A DNA stretch of 64,000 bases from Alkalimarinus alittae (GTDB taxonomy: Bacteria > Pseudomonadota > Gammaproteobacteria > Pseudomonadales > Oleiphilaceae): contig NZ_CP100390.1 of the NCBI RefSeq assembly GCF_026016465.1, positions 1,092,001 to 1,156,000 on the forward strand, in the 5' to 3' direction. A program made the position numbers and the translations under genes. This document shows, one piece after another, positions 47,588 through 56,801 of the stretch. The notes beneath the pieces are model-generated. The model saw only the letters and a program-made list of their open reading frames with translations, was not told the DNA's origin and did not search any database. The first letter of the stretch is position 1. Each line of letters begins with the position of its first letter.

Positions 47588-48496
47588 TTAGAAATAACCT
47601 TCACGTTTTTTCTGTTCCATTGATCCGGCTTGGTCACTATCAATCAAGCGGCCTTGTCTTTCTGACGTCGTTGCCAAGAGCATTTCTTGAATAATTTCAG
47701 GCAGCGTTGTGGCTTCTGACTCGACAGCACCCGTAAGCGGGTAACAACCCAGTGTTCTAAAGCGCACAGATTTCATTTCAGGTGTTTCACCAGGCTCAAG
47801 TGGCAGACGTTCATCATCGACCATAATTGTAATGCCGTCACGCTCTACAACAGGGCGTTTTTTAGACAAGTAAAGCGGTACGATGTCTATGTTTTCAAGG
47901 TGGATATACTGCCAAATATCGAGCTCAGTCCAGTTAGACAGTGGGAATACACGAATACTTTCACCTTTGTCTTTTTTGCCGTTATAAAGGCTCCAAAGCT
48001 CAGGGCGTTGGTTTTTAGGATCCCAACCGTGGTTTTTATCGCGGAAAGAATACACGCGCTCTTTAGCGCGAGACTTCTCTTCATCACGACGAGCACCACC
48101 AAATGCAGCATCAAACTGATATTTATTTAAGGCTTGTTTTAAGCCTTCAGTTTTCATTACATCAGTATGCTTTGCACTACCGTGAGTGAATGGGCCAATC
48201 CCTTGATCAACGCCATCTTGGTTAATATGTACTAGCAGATCAAGACCGTATTTTTTTGCCTGCTCATCTCTGAATTCGATCATTTCCTTAAATTTCCATG
48301 TGGTATCCACATGAAGCAATGGGAATGGAGGCTTGCCTGGGAAAAAGGCTTTTCTTGCCAAATGAAGCATTACGGTAGAGTCTTTACCAATAGAGTAAAG
48401 CATCACGGGACGATCAAATTCAGCCGCAACTTCCCGGATAATTTGGATACTCTCCGCTTCAAGCTGCTTCAGATGAGTCAGATTGTAATCGGTCAT
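47588..48496 (-). CDS. cysD: Sulfate adenylyltransferase subunit 2
   Basis: A 302-residue PAPS-reductase-fold adenylyltransferase. The PP-loop [13 protein letters not shown] is at about residue 35, and [16 protein letters not shown] and [15 protein letters not shown] are conserved. It converts sulfate and ATP to APS together with CysN for sulfate assimilation. It is first in cysDN. The 250-base AT-rich upstream region must hold its promoter, probably CysB-controlled, though no definite site can be read. Confidence 0.96.
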   Translation of the reverse strand: MTDYNLTHLKQLEAESIQIIREVAAEFDRPVMLYSIGKDSTVMLHLARKAFFPGKPPFPLLHVDTTWKFKEMIEFRDEQAKKYGLDLLVHINQDGVDQGIGPFTHGSAKHTDVMKTEGLKQALNKYQFDAAFGGARRDEEKSRAKERVYSFRDKNHGWDPKNQRPELWSLYNGKKDKGESIRVFPLSNWTELDIWQYIHLENIDIVPLYLSKKRPVVERDGITIMVDDERLPLEPGETPEMKSVRFRTLGCYPLTGAVESEATTLPEIIQEMLLATTSERQGRLIDSDQAGSMEQKKREGYF

Positions 48497-48746
48497 GTTT
48501 TAAAACCTGCTTTAGATAGACGTCGGATAAATATGAAATGATAAATATCGCGTATTTTAAATCTGTCAATATCACAATTACCTATTGATTTAATTAGCTA
48601 TTTATTAAATGTAGCTAACACAATAGGCATGTGAGTATTTCGAAAGGAAAGATTATACCAAATAATAGGTGATTATAAGAAGTTGATCTTCTAGATATAA
48701 AAGAAATAAGGATATAGCCTCAAGGTACTAAACAAAAGGTTATAAG

Positions 48747-49145
48747 TTAGCCTGCCTTTTGCTGCGCATCAATATACTGATTGATGTAGCTATAGCCGTT
48801 ATTTTCAACCGAATCGAATTCTAGCCCCACTTGGAAAGAGTCACGGGATAGGCGGCGTGTGTAGACAATATTACATCGTGTCTTAACCAGAACGCTTTGA
48901 GTAGCCACAACCGGAACGGTAAATTCAATAGCGACCTGTACGGGCTTACTAGGCACAATGGGTGTGGTATTCGGGAGTAGCTTATTAAGGGTGCTGTTAT
49001 CGCATGTCAGCATCATGCCTGCACGTGACAGGTTTGCGATATCGACGTTAACTAATACGTCAGTGTCTTTTAAAACCTTTGCTTGCAGTTGAGCTTTGAT
49101 GCGAGAGTAGTGCCGGAGGTTTTTTTTGGTGCTATCGGTATCCAT
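48747..49145 (-). CDS. PilZ-domain protein
   Basis: 132 residues, essentially one PilZ domain. The N-terminal RHYSRIKAQ matches the RxxxR c-di-GMP motif, and IANLSRAGMML matches (D/N)xSxxG. A beta-barrel pattern follows to QVGLEFDSV. It is a likely c-di-GMP effector in the cytoplasm. No partner gene is adjacent. An EAL protein is also in the window, at its far right edge. Confidence 0.85.
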   Translation of the reverse strand: MDTDSTKKNLRHYSRIKAQLQAKVLKDTDVLVNVDIANLSRAGMMLTCDNSTLNKLLPNTTPIVPSKPVQVAIEFTVPVVATQSVLVKTRCNIVYTRRLSRDSFQVGLEFDSVENNGYSYINQYIDAQQKAG

Positions 49146-49511
49146 AAATCGTTGCTGCCACAGTTACATATTGATGCGTTTTCTATAAAGGGTGAACTTA
49201 ACAGAGTGACCTCCGATATCATTGATCAAAAGCATGTTACTGCCGCACATTAATCAAATTTCTGCTTATAGTTACCTAGTTGTATGAATTTTAAGCGGTT
49301 ATCCCCATGTTAGCAATTAAATCCCCGTTTCAGTTTGAAACAGAATGTATCACTGTGACCCAGTCGTAGGAAAAAAGAGGGAGTCGGGCGAGATATATTT
49401 GAGTTTGCTTTGGGTTAGTGGCTGACCCCATACAGCCAAAATTAATACGTTTACAGCGTAAAAAGATGACAGGTCTATTTTTTGAACCCAAAGGGTAGCC
49501 GTGAAGTTTGG
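49146..49511. other. 366-base region without a convincing gene
   Basis: It separates the PilZ gene from the 49512 orphan; both read leftwards. A 61-codon minus frame (49515 to 49330) begins in an ATGA overlap with the upstream stop, but its peptide looks random and it lacks an SD. The remainder is AT-rich and presumably holds the PilZ promoter. Confidence 0.5.
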
Positions 49512-50303
49512 TCATTTCAATGCATCACAATTTAAAGGTATCTGAGTTTTCAGAAGAGAGCTAAATCGATCTATTTGCTCATCACGCCAAGAAAAGGCAA
49601 GGGCAATAACCGCTTTCTCATGAGGTTCAACAAGGCTTCGGTCTTCTAACCCGTCTCTAGATGTGCTGATCACACCGGTACTTTCGGGGTATAACGCTTT
49701 ATTAAGGCCTACTCCTACAATTTGGTCTTCACCTTTGCTAAATATCCAACCACGCCCACCATAAGGTTGTGATACTCCTCGCGCTAGGTTTTCCGTTTGC
49801 CAGCTTACAAAATCAGTAGGCTCTCGGTAGGATAAGGTCGTACTGATATAAAAACTTTTCTTGAATGTGTATGAAACTAGAGGGATCATTTTTCGTTCTT
49901 CTGTACTCAAGCGCGAACTCCCTATGGCATCACGGCCGGATTCAATCAGGATACGTAAGTACTGATCTCCACTTGATGCAAACACCTGACAAAGCCCATT
50001 AGCATATTGTCTGACATAGACTCCATCGACGTTAGGCCCAAGGTCCGGCACATCGACTGTTGAACTTATATCAGCGCCAGAAAGTATGTCGTAGTAATGA
50101 CATTTACCGTAATCATTGGTGAATTTTCTTCTGCATCGCTCAAACGATTCGCCACGAATAACATCGCCGTCAACTGAATAATAAATCCAGTCTGAGTCTT
50201 TAGGTGATTGCGTTAGAAAATAAATAAACAGGATTAAAAGAGAGACATATATGACCCCTTGAATAATATCTTTAGGGGTCATTTTTGATGGTGTTGAATC
50301 CAT
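49512..50303 (-). CDS. Hypothetical membrane-anchored periplasmic protein
   Basis: 263 residues. A single membrane helix (about residues 14-31, IIQGVIYVSLLILFIYFL) is followed by a roughly 230-residue extracytoplasmic domain with four cysteines that could form disulfides. The segment PYGGRGWIFSKGEDQIVGVG is distinctive. I do not recognise a family. It is divergent from rimO across 369 bases. The codon pattern is consistent with a real gene. Confidence 0.6.
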   Translation of the reverse strand: MDSTPSKMTPKDIIQGVIYVSLLILFIYFLTQSPKDSDWIYYSVDGDVIRGESFERCRRKFTNDYGKCHYYDILSGADISSTVDVPDLGPNVDGVYVRQYANGLCQVFASSGDQYLRILIESGRDAIGSSRLSTEERKMIPLVSYTFKKSFYISTTLSYREPTDFVSWQTENLARGVSQPYGGRGWIFSKGEDQIVGVGLNKALYPESTGVISTSRDGLEDRSLVEPHEKAVIALAFSWRDEQIDRFSSLLKTQIPLNCDALK

Positions 50304-50672
50304 TTATATAGCGTCCTTGCTGAGAGCAAATGTGATTAATCTGAAATAGCTTTTCTAGGCTTCATTTTTATGAACGAGGCGATAATATTGCCTTAGATGA
50401 AAGAGTTCAAGTCAGTGCAGTTTAAAGCTAACGTTAGTGTTTAATGTTGAACGGTATTTTTAATAATATTAAGGGGGGCGATATGTCTCATCAATATTTA
50501 GAACAGGCTAATAGAATGTGTCATATTTTAATTTTATTCTGTTTGAATCTGATTAATTTTTAACCTGTAATGTTAAGAATCTTCAGGTATAATCCGCCAA
50601 CTTTTTAGTCAGAATGATGGTTGTCCAGAACAACTCTTCTTTATATAGCACCACTACAAATGATTGAGACCT
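50304..50672. other. 369-base intergenic region with rimO promoter
   Basis: An AT-rich divergent region. A good -10, TATAAT (50588-50593), precedes rimO by 80 bases; the -35 is not clear. It also holds a 26-codon frame at 50483 behind a GGGGGG stretch, listed separately. Confidence 0.5.
50483..50563 (+). CDS. Possible 26-residue leader peptide/small hydrophobic protein
   Basis: ATG 50483 to TAA 50561-50563 encodes 26 residues with a hydrophobic C-terminal half (HILILFCLNLINF). A strong purine run AAGGGGGG (50471-50478) lies 4 bases before the ATG. It sits upstream of the predicted rimO -10, so it would need its own promoter. There is no comparative support. Confidence 0.25.
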   Translation: MSHQYLEQANRMCHILILFCLNLINF

Positions 50673-52097
50673 ATGACAGTTAAGAGCTTTGACCCTAGCC
50701 AGCAGAACGACACTATTACCGAAAACCAAGCAATTGCAGAGAGTGAGTTGATCGAAATGGCATCTGTAGAAGGCGCTTCAAGTGGTGCGCGCATTGGTTT
50801 TGTGAGCCTGGGGTGCCCTAAAAATTTAGTGGACTCTGAACGGATTTTGACTCAGCTTCGTATTGAGGGTTATGACGTAACCCCAAGCTATGATGATGCT
50901 GATATGGTTATTGTAAATACCTGTGGTTTTATTGATAGTGCGGTTCAGGAATCTTTAGATGCGATTGGTGAAGCGCTGGCCGAAAATGGAAAAGTATTGG
51001 TCACGGGTTGTTTGGGCGCAAAGAAAGATGATATTACTGAAGTTCACCCAGGTGTATTGGGTGTGACAGGGCCTCATGCTTACGAGAATGTATTAGATCA
51101 GGTTCATCAGCATGTGCCGCGCCCTGAGCATAACCCGTTTGAGCATCTTATTCCTGCGCAGGGTGTTAAGTTAACACCTCGTCATTATGCGTATTTAAAA
51201 ATATCAGAAGGCTGTAATCAGAAGTGCACGTTTTGCATTATTCCATCAATGCGAGGACGTCTTGATAGCCGACCTGTTGGAGAGGTGTTAGACGAAGCGC
51301 AACGACTTGTTAGCAATGGCGTAAAAGAGCTATTAGTGGTTTCGCAAGATACGGGTGCTTACGGGGTTGATACTAAATACCGTATGGGCTTTTGGCAGGG
51401 GCGCCCGGTTAAAACGCGCTTTCTTGATTTATGTGAGTCACTAGGCGAGATGGGGGCTTGGGTTCGCTTGCACTATCTTTACCCTTACCCACATATTGAT
51501 GATGCGATACCGTTGATGGCAGCAGGTAAGATTCTGCCGTATTTAGATATTCCGCTACAGCATGCTAGCCCGCGTATATTGAAGATGATGAAGCGCCCAG
51601 GATCGATCGATAACACGTTGGCGCGGATTAAAAAATGGCGAGAGATTTGCCCTGACTTAACTATTCGAAGCACGTTTATTGTCGGGTTCCCCGGCGAGAC
51701 TGAAGAAGACTTTCAGTTATTGTTAGAATTTATAAAAGAAGCACAGCTTGATCGCGTCGGTTGCTTTAAGTATTCGCCTGTAGAAGGGGCCGTTGCAAAC
51801 GATTTAGCAGAAGCGGTGCCTGAAGATGTTAAAGATGCGCGCTTGGCTCAGTTTATGGAGCTACAAGCTAAAATCAGTGCAGATCGATTACAGTTGAAAG
51901 TCGGCAAGCGTATGCAGGTGATTGTTGATGAAGTGACCGAAGAGGGATCGGTAGCCCGCACTAAGGGTGATGCGCCTGATGTTGATGGTTTAGTTTTTAT
52001 TGATAATGTGACTAATGTAGCGCCAGGCGACATGCTTGATGTGATCATAGAAGAAGCGGATGAGCATGATATGTGGGCGCATTTAGCTGAATCTTAA
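50673..52097 (+). CDS. rimO: Ribosomal protein S12 methylthiotransferase
   Basis: A 474-residue radical-SAM methylthiotransferase modifying Asp88 of ribosomal protein S12. N-terminal cluster cysteines are in SLGCPKN, NTCGFID and TGCLGAK. The SAM-cluster motif is CNQKCTFC, and a C-terminal TRAM domain follows. ATG 50673 ([10 protein letters not shown]) is taken. The first 35 residues are a non-conserved extension, and a later ATG at 50757 ([10 protein letters not shown]) is possible. It is a paralog of miaB in this window. Confidence 0.95.
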   Translation: MTVKSFDPSQQNDTITENQAIAESELIEMASVEGASSGARIGFVSLGCPKNLVDSERILTQLRIEGYDVTPSYDDADMVIVNTCGFIDSAVQESLDAIGEALAENGKVLVTGCLGAKKDDITEVHPGVLGVTGPHAYENVLDQVHQHVPRPEHNPFEHLIPAQGVKLTPRHYAYLKISEGCNQKCTFCIIPSMRGRLDSRPVGEVLDEAQRLVSNGVKELLVVSQDTGAYGVDTKYRMGFWQGRPVKTRFLDLCESLGEMGAWVRLHYLYPYPHIDDAIPLMAAGKILPYLDIPLQHASPRILKMMKRPGSIDNTLARIKKWREICPDLTIRSTFIVGFPGETEEDFQLLLEFIKEAQLDRVGCFKYSPVEGAVANDLAEAVPEDVKDARLAQFMELQAKISADRLQLKVGKRMQVIVDEVTEEGSVARTKGDAPDVDGLVFIDNVTNVAPGDMLDVIIEEADEHDMWAHLAES

Positions 52098-52113
52098 TGA
52101 CTGTGTAGATTTA

Positions 52114-52235
52114 TGGATCCCACCCTTCGCGGGAATGACAACGCTCACTAAGCATAACGGTTTTAATGTGTTTCTTATAGTGCGTCATCCTCGCGCATGT
52201 GGGGATCCAATGTTTTAGTTTGTTGGAATGACAAT
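52114..52235. repeat. Palindromic dispersed repeat between rimO and acpS
   Basis: Perfect terminal arms TGGATCCC (52114-52121) and GGGATCCA (52202-52209) enclose imperfect inner arms, left TTCGCGGGAATGACAACG and right CGTCATCCTCGCGCATG. A third partial copy, TGGAATGACAATG (52224-52236), runs into the acpS start codon. It is a REP/NEMIS-like non-coding element. A decayed relative may lie at 44614. Confidence 0.7.
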
Positions 52236-52608
52236 GGTTAAAGGCGTAGGCACCGACCTCATAAAAATAGCGCGCATAGAACAAGCACTTGAAAAACATG
52301 GAGATCGCTTTGCTTCGCGTATTTTAACACCTGATGAAATTCTTTTGTTTAAAGCTGCCCCAAGCAGTGTCCGTTATTTAGCCAAGCGGTTTGCCTTAAA
52401 AGAGGCAATTGTTAAAGCGTTAGGGACGGGGGTCGCGAAAGGAGTAGGGTGGCAAAATATCAACATAACAAACAACGAAGCCGGTCAGCCTTATGCAGAG
52501 TTAAATGGTATGGCGCAGACGGTCATGGCGTCTTTAGGGGCGACTTGCCTGAGTGTGAGTTTGTCTGATGAACAAGAATACGTATTGGCGTTCGCCGTAT
52601 TATCTTAA
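52234..52608 (+). CDS. acpS: Holo-[acyl-carrier-protein] synthase
   Basis: 124 residues from ATG 52234 (MVKGVGTDLIKIARIEQAL); an ATG at 52228 adds two residues. It transfers phosphopantetheine from CoA to ACP. GVGTDLIKIARIE and the KRFALKEAIVKALGTG motif, with the Mg-binding Glu, are visible. TGGA 8 bases upstream is the best SD and is part of a repeat half-copy. In many relatives acpS follows pdxJ or recO; here it stands alone behind rimO and the repeat. Confidence 0.93.
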   Translation: MVKGVGTDLIKIARIEQALEKHGDRFASRILTPDEILLFKAAPSSVRYLAKRFALKEAIVKALGTGVAKGVGWQNINITNNEAGQPYAELNGMAQTVMASLGATCLSVSLSDEQEYVLAFAVLS

Positions 52609-52640
52609 GATACGTAACCTCAAAACTATGCACGATATCT

Positions 52641-52678
52641 CCTGATTCCACTTCGCTGCATCAAGGCTGCAAGAGCTT
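52641..52678. repeat. Single-arm copy of the bioF-bioH repeat
   Basis: The stretch containing CACTTCGCTGCATCAAGGCT and ending GCAAGAGC matches the reversed left arm of the 10242 element at about 30 of 33 positions. It lies between acpS and the convergent hybrid kinase gene. Confidence 0.7.
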
Positions 52679-52686
52679 TTGGTTTG

Positions 52687-55554
52687 TTAGGTGGCTTTAT
52701 GTTTATTGAAATTTCGTAGTGCTTTCTGCCAGTTGTTATAATCTGCCCAACGTAAGACTTGTTCAATGGCTTCTATGAGGTCTTCATAGTGAGCTTCTAG
52801 ATTGTCTGATTTTTGTTTTAGTGCTGCTTCCATTCTCTCAGCGGTTTCTTGCAGTTCGGGCACGCCGCAGTATCGAGTCGCGCCGTGAAGCTTGTGTACT
52901 CGTTCAAGCAATGCTTCACGGTCTCCGTCTTCAAAGAATGTTTGTATGGCTTCTAAGTCAGGGACGAGGTGCTCAAGTAGCATGCTAAACAGTTCTTCTG
53001 CTAGGTCGTTTTTGCCTGCGGCCAACTTTATACAGAGGGCGATGTCTACACAGGCCGCTTTGCGTGCACGAGTTGATGGTTTGATCGTTTGGGGCGCAGG
53101 GTTATCAGCCTCTAGCAGTTCAGGGCTCGCGCATTGAAACCCCGTACGGTGATAAATAACATTTTGCAATTGCTGCTCGCTAATGGGTTTTGTTAAGTAG
53201 TCATCAAAACCTTTGTTGAGTAGGGTTTTCTTTTCTTCAGCCAGTGCGTGAGCGGTTAGTGCGATTATGGGGATGCGTTGACCGCTTTTTTCATGAGCTC
53301 TTATTTTCTCGGTTGTTTCAATGCCATCCATGCCGGGCATTTGTACATCCATAAAAATTAGATCAAATTTTTGTAGCTTCCACTTGGTTAGGGCTTCAAA
53401 CCCGCTGGCGGCAGTGACGACATTGATCCCAAGCTCTTTAATAAGTACCTCTACTAGCTTCAGATTGGCGTCATTGTCGTCAACCGCTAGTATGGTGGGG
53501 GCGAGTGATTTTGTTGTCCCAGGTAGTGTATGGATAGGGTTGGGGAGTTCAGCTAAGCGGGGTTTAGGTTCGACAGTATCACCGTTAACAAGCGCGTGTA
53601 GTGTACCATAGAGGCGCTGATAGATAACCGGTTTAGTCAGGTGGGTGCTGGCTATATCGAGTATTGAGTGTTGGTGGTGATCTAGAGTAGGTGTAAGCAA
53701 AAGCGTTCGGCAGCCACGGTTATACTCTAGCTCGCTGAGCAGTTGTTTGTATTGGTTTGACCCCATTAAGTGTCGGTTGATACCGATGATGGCTACGGCA
53801 AACCCTTTACGTTTTTCTTGTGCCTTTATAACCGTACTAATTAAAGCAGAGGGTGAATCGACGTGCTTAACATGAACGCCTAAGTTGCTGAGCATGTGCT
53901 GAACGGCAAGACCGGTTGTAGCCTGGTTTTCTAGATATACAATACGCTCTCCCGAGAGCGCTTCTAATGTGGGTTCAGGGCTGGCATTACTTGCGATTTC
54001 AGTGGCGAGGGTAAACCAAAAGATAGAACCTTTACCTAGTTCGCTCTCGAGCCCGATTTCTCCGCCCATTTCTTCGATTAATCGCTTCGAAATAACCAAA
54101 CCTAAACCGGTGCCGCCATACTGTCTTGCTGTAGATGCATCAGCTTGTGCAAATGCATTAAATAATGATTGTTGCTGAACCCTAGATAGCCCAACGCCGG
54201 TATCTGATACGCTGATCTTAATCTTAATGCTGTTGTCTTTTTGAGCCTCTAGCATTGCCCGAAGCACGACTTCACCACTTTGGGTGAATTTAATGGCGTT
54301 GTTGACTAAGTTTGTGATGATTTGTTTGATTCTTAAGGGGTCACCCAAAACATTGTTAGGCACGTCGCTATAAATTAGCGGCACTAAATCTAGCCCTTTA
54401 CTGTGAGCGGTGGGGGCTAACATTGTCATGACATCTTCGATGATTTCTCTCAATTTTAACGGTGTTCGGTCAAGTATGAGTTTGCCTGCTTCGATTTTAG
54501 AAAAGTCGAGGATGTCATTAATAATCGTGAGTAGAATCTCAGAAGACTTTTTAATCGTGGTTAAATGGTCTTTTTGATGCTGTGATAGGCTCCCTTTCAT
54601 TAATAGGTTAGTGAAGCCTAGAATACCGTTAAGCGGTGTGCGTATCTCGTGGCTCATATTTGCCAAAAATTCAGATTTAATGCGGCTCGCTTCAAGGGCT
54701 TCTTTTCGCGCGATATCAAGTTCGATATTTTGTATTTCAATTGTTTCGAGTGTTTCACGCAGGTCTTCGGTTGCCTGGTCTATATTGTGCTGCATTTCGT
54801 TGTGGGCTTTACTGAGTGTTTCAGCCATAGAGTTAATGCCCGCCTCTAACAGCATAAGCTCTTCTCCACCGCCACTATATACACGTGTGTCGAGCTTGCC
54901 TTCTTTTATTTCAGTTACGGCGCGAGTGACTTTTTCAATCGGCCGAATAACACCGCGAGTCATTTTTAATGCGATCAGCCAGTTAACGAAAATGCCCAAA
55001 AAGATAATCAGACAGCTGGTGAGTATCGCTTGATACTGAGCAACGGTTGAGTTCGCATGAGAAAGCTCCAAGGCAACCCAGCCCACATTACTTTTGTTGT
55101 CGGCATTAATATGCTGGGGTTGCGTCTTATCGAGGGAATGATCTGTCACGAGCGGTTGAGATTGTATTGGGGTAATAAACAGTGTGGAGTCATCGGTTTC
55201 TTGAATGACGACTCTGTCCTTAGGTAACTTAGCGGGGTTTATGGTTGATAGCATTTTCGGCCCAGAATGTACCAGGCTTCTATGGTAGCTATCTAAAATT
55301 ATGATAGAGCGAACGTCTTTTTCTTCGAGAGTTGCATTCGTTAGACTCAAAAGAAGAGGGCGGTTACTGGTAATAACACCGTACTCACTGGCGGTCGTCA
55401 ATTGCCGCCCAAGAGAAAGGCCTCGCTCATGTAGCAAGTTTTGAATGCTGCTGATCTGGGTGTAGGTAAACACAATACCCAATGTAAGCGCGATGGTGAT
55501 GGCAGGGAAAAGCGCCAATACCATTACTCGGGTTTTAACTCCCCATTTTCTCAT
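52687..55554 (-). CDS. gacS: Hybrid sensor histidine kinase of the GacS/BarA type
   Basis: 955 residues from ATG 55554 (MRKWGVKTRVMVLALFP, AGGG 7 bases upstream; the ATG at 55569 has no SD). The order is TM1 (about 10-30), periplasmic domain, TM2 (about 170-195), HAMP, coiled coil, HisKA (NMSHEIRTPLNGILGF), HATPase (DTGVGLS, GTGLGLVISKRL), a receiver-like domain with no phospho-Asp, a true receiver (FDLIFMDVQMPGMDG) and a C-terminal Hpt (VHKLHGATRYCG). It would drive GacA/UvrY and small RNAs controlling CsrA. It is divergent from cysM, as in Pseudomonas. Confidence 0.93.
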   Translation of the reverse strand: MRKWGVKTRVMVLALFPAITIALTLGIVFTYTQISSIQNLLHERGLSLGRQLTTASEYGVITSNRPLLLSLTNATLEEKDVRSIIILDSYHRSLVHSGPKMLSTINPAKLPKDRVVIQETDDSTLFITPIQSQPLVTDHSLDKTQPQHINADNKSNVGWVALELSHANSTVAQYQAILTSCLIIFLGIFVNWLIALKMTRGVIRPIEKVTRAVTEIKEGKLDTRVYSGGGEELMLLEAGINSMAETLSKAHNEMQHNIDQATEDLRETLETIEIQNIELDIARKEALEASRIKSEFLANMSHEIRTPLNGILGFTNLLMKGSLSQHQKDHLTTIKKSSEILLTIINDILDFSKIEAGKLILDRTPLKLREIIEDVMTMLAPTAHSKGLDLVPLIYSDVPNNVLGDPLRIKQIITNLVNNAIKFTQSGEVVLRAMLEAQKDNSIKIKISVSDTGVGLSRVQQQSLFNAFAQADASTARQYGGTGLGLVISKRLIEEMGGEIGLESELGKGSIFWFTLATEIASNASPEPTLEALSGERIVYLENQATTGLAVQHMLSNLGVHVKHVDSPSALISTVIKAQEKRKGFAVAIIGINRHLMGSNQYKQLLSELEYNRGCRTLLLTPTLDHHQHSILDIASTHLTKPVIYQRLYGTLHALVNGDTVEPKPRLAELPNPIHTLPGTTKSLAPTILAVDDNDANLKLVEVLIKELGINVVTAASGFEALTKWKLQKFDLIFMDVQMPGMDGIETTEKIRAHEKSGQRIPIIALTAHALAEEKKTLLNKGFDDYLTKPISEQQLQNVIYHRTGFQCASPELLEADNPAPQTIKPSTRARKAACVDIALCIKLAAGKNDLAEELFSMLLEHLVPDLEAIQTFFEDGDREALLERVHKLHGATRYCGVPELQETAERMEAALKQKSDNLEAHYEDLIEAIEQVLRWADYNNWQKALRNFNKHKAT

Positions 55555-55767
55555 TGGAAGCCCTGTCATGCTGTGTGTAAAGTGACTTATTTCTAAACGT
55601 TATATAAATATCTAAATCTATGCTATATGTTTAGCTACACGTTTAAAGTGAGAGCACGTATATTAGTGCTTTGGCGTAAGCAAGCACAGAACTAATAACC
55701 GTTTTGGCAGTCTATCATAAGCGTCATTGAAATTTTTACATCTGTTAGCATTTCTTAGAGATCATTC

Positions 55768-56655
55768 ATGGAATTTCCTACTATAGAGTCGCTTGTTGGT
55801 CATACGCCGTTAGTTCGATTACAACGACTCCCTGGCGACACAACCAATACAATACTAGTTAAATTGGAAGGCAATAACCCTGCCGGCTCAGTTAAAGACC
55901 GACCCGCGTTAAGTATGATACAAGCAGCAGAAAACCGAGGTGAGATAAAACCCGGTGACACGTTAATTGAGGCAACCAGTGGTAATACAGGTATTGCGTT
56001 AGCCATGGTTGCGGCGATTAAAGGTTATAAGATGGTTTTAATCATGCCGGGAAATATGAGCGAAGAGCGACGCGCGTCTATGTCAGCTTACGGTGCCGAG
56101 CTTATAACGGTTAGCAAAGAGCAGGGTATGGAGTTCGCCCGTGACCTAGCGCTTCAGATGCAAGCTGAAGGTAAGGGTCGAGTGCTTGATCAATTTTCTA
56201 ACGAAGATAACTTGCTGGCTCATTACCATACAACAGGGCCAGAGATCTGGCAGCAAACGGGCGGTACGGTGACTCACTTTGTTAGTTCGATGGGAACCAC
56301 CGGTACGATCATGGGCACCTCTCGCTACCTGAAAGAGAAAAACCCAGCAATACAAATTGTAGGGCTGCAGCCGAGTGAAGGTGCGTCGATTCCGGGTATT
56401 AGACGCTGGCCAGAAGCTTATTTGCCTCGCATTTTTAATGCTTCCAGTGTGGATGAAACCATCAATATGGGGCAGGAGGAAGCGGAAGAAACAATGAAAG
56501 CGCTTGCTCAACAAGAAGGTATTTTTTGTGGGGTTTCGTCTGGTGGCGCTGTTGCAGGTGCACTTCGTTTATCGAAAAGGGTTGAAAATGCAGTAATCGT
56601 CGCCATTATCTGTGACCGAGGAGACCGGTACCTTTCTACTGGCGTGTTTAAATAG
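55768..56655 (+). CDS. cysM: Cysteine synthase B (O-acetylserine sulfhydrylase B)
   Basis: A 295-residue PLP enzyme making cysteine from O-acetylserine and sulfide or thiosulfate. The PLP lysine is in GSVKDRPAL (near residue 41) and the substrate loop is EATSGNTGIALA. The CysM-type segment GIRRWPEAYLPRI is present, which separates it from CysK. It is first of cysM-rlmD-relA-mazG and divergent from gacS. Confidence 0.95.
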   Translation: MEFPTIESLVGHTPLVRLQRLPGDTTNTILVKLEGNNPAGSVKDRPALSMIQAAENRGEIKPGDTLIEATSGNTGIALAMVAAIKGYKMVLIMPGNMSEERRASMSAYGAELITVSKEQGMEFARDLALQMQAEGKGRVLDQFSNEDNLLAHYHTTGPEIWQQTGGTVTHFVSSMGTTGTIMGTSRYLKEKNPAIQIVGLQPSEGASIPGIRRWPEAYLPRIFNASSVDETINMGQEEAEETMKALAQQEGIFCGVSSGGAVAGALRLSKRVENAVIVAIICDRGDRYLSTGVFK

Positions 56656-56801
56656 TTATACTGATGCGTTAAGTAGTTACAAATTTGCAGCGGTTATTGA
56701 CCTCAAAATCGCGTATTCTGCTGAGTTATTAGGCATTATTACACTTACTTTATTCGTGGCCATGCTTAGTTAAGGTCGCGTAGACAAGGCTGTAATCATC
56801 A

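Noticed and set aside
49330-49515. 61-codon minus-strand frame as a gene
   Set aside because: No SD and an unstructured, non-protein-like composition; only the ATGA overlap supports it, so it is mentioned but not called.
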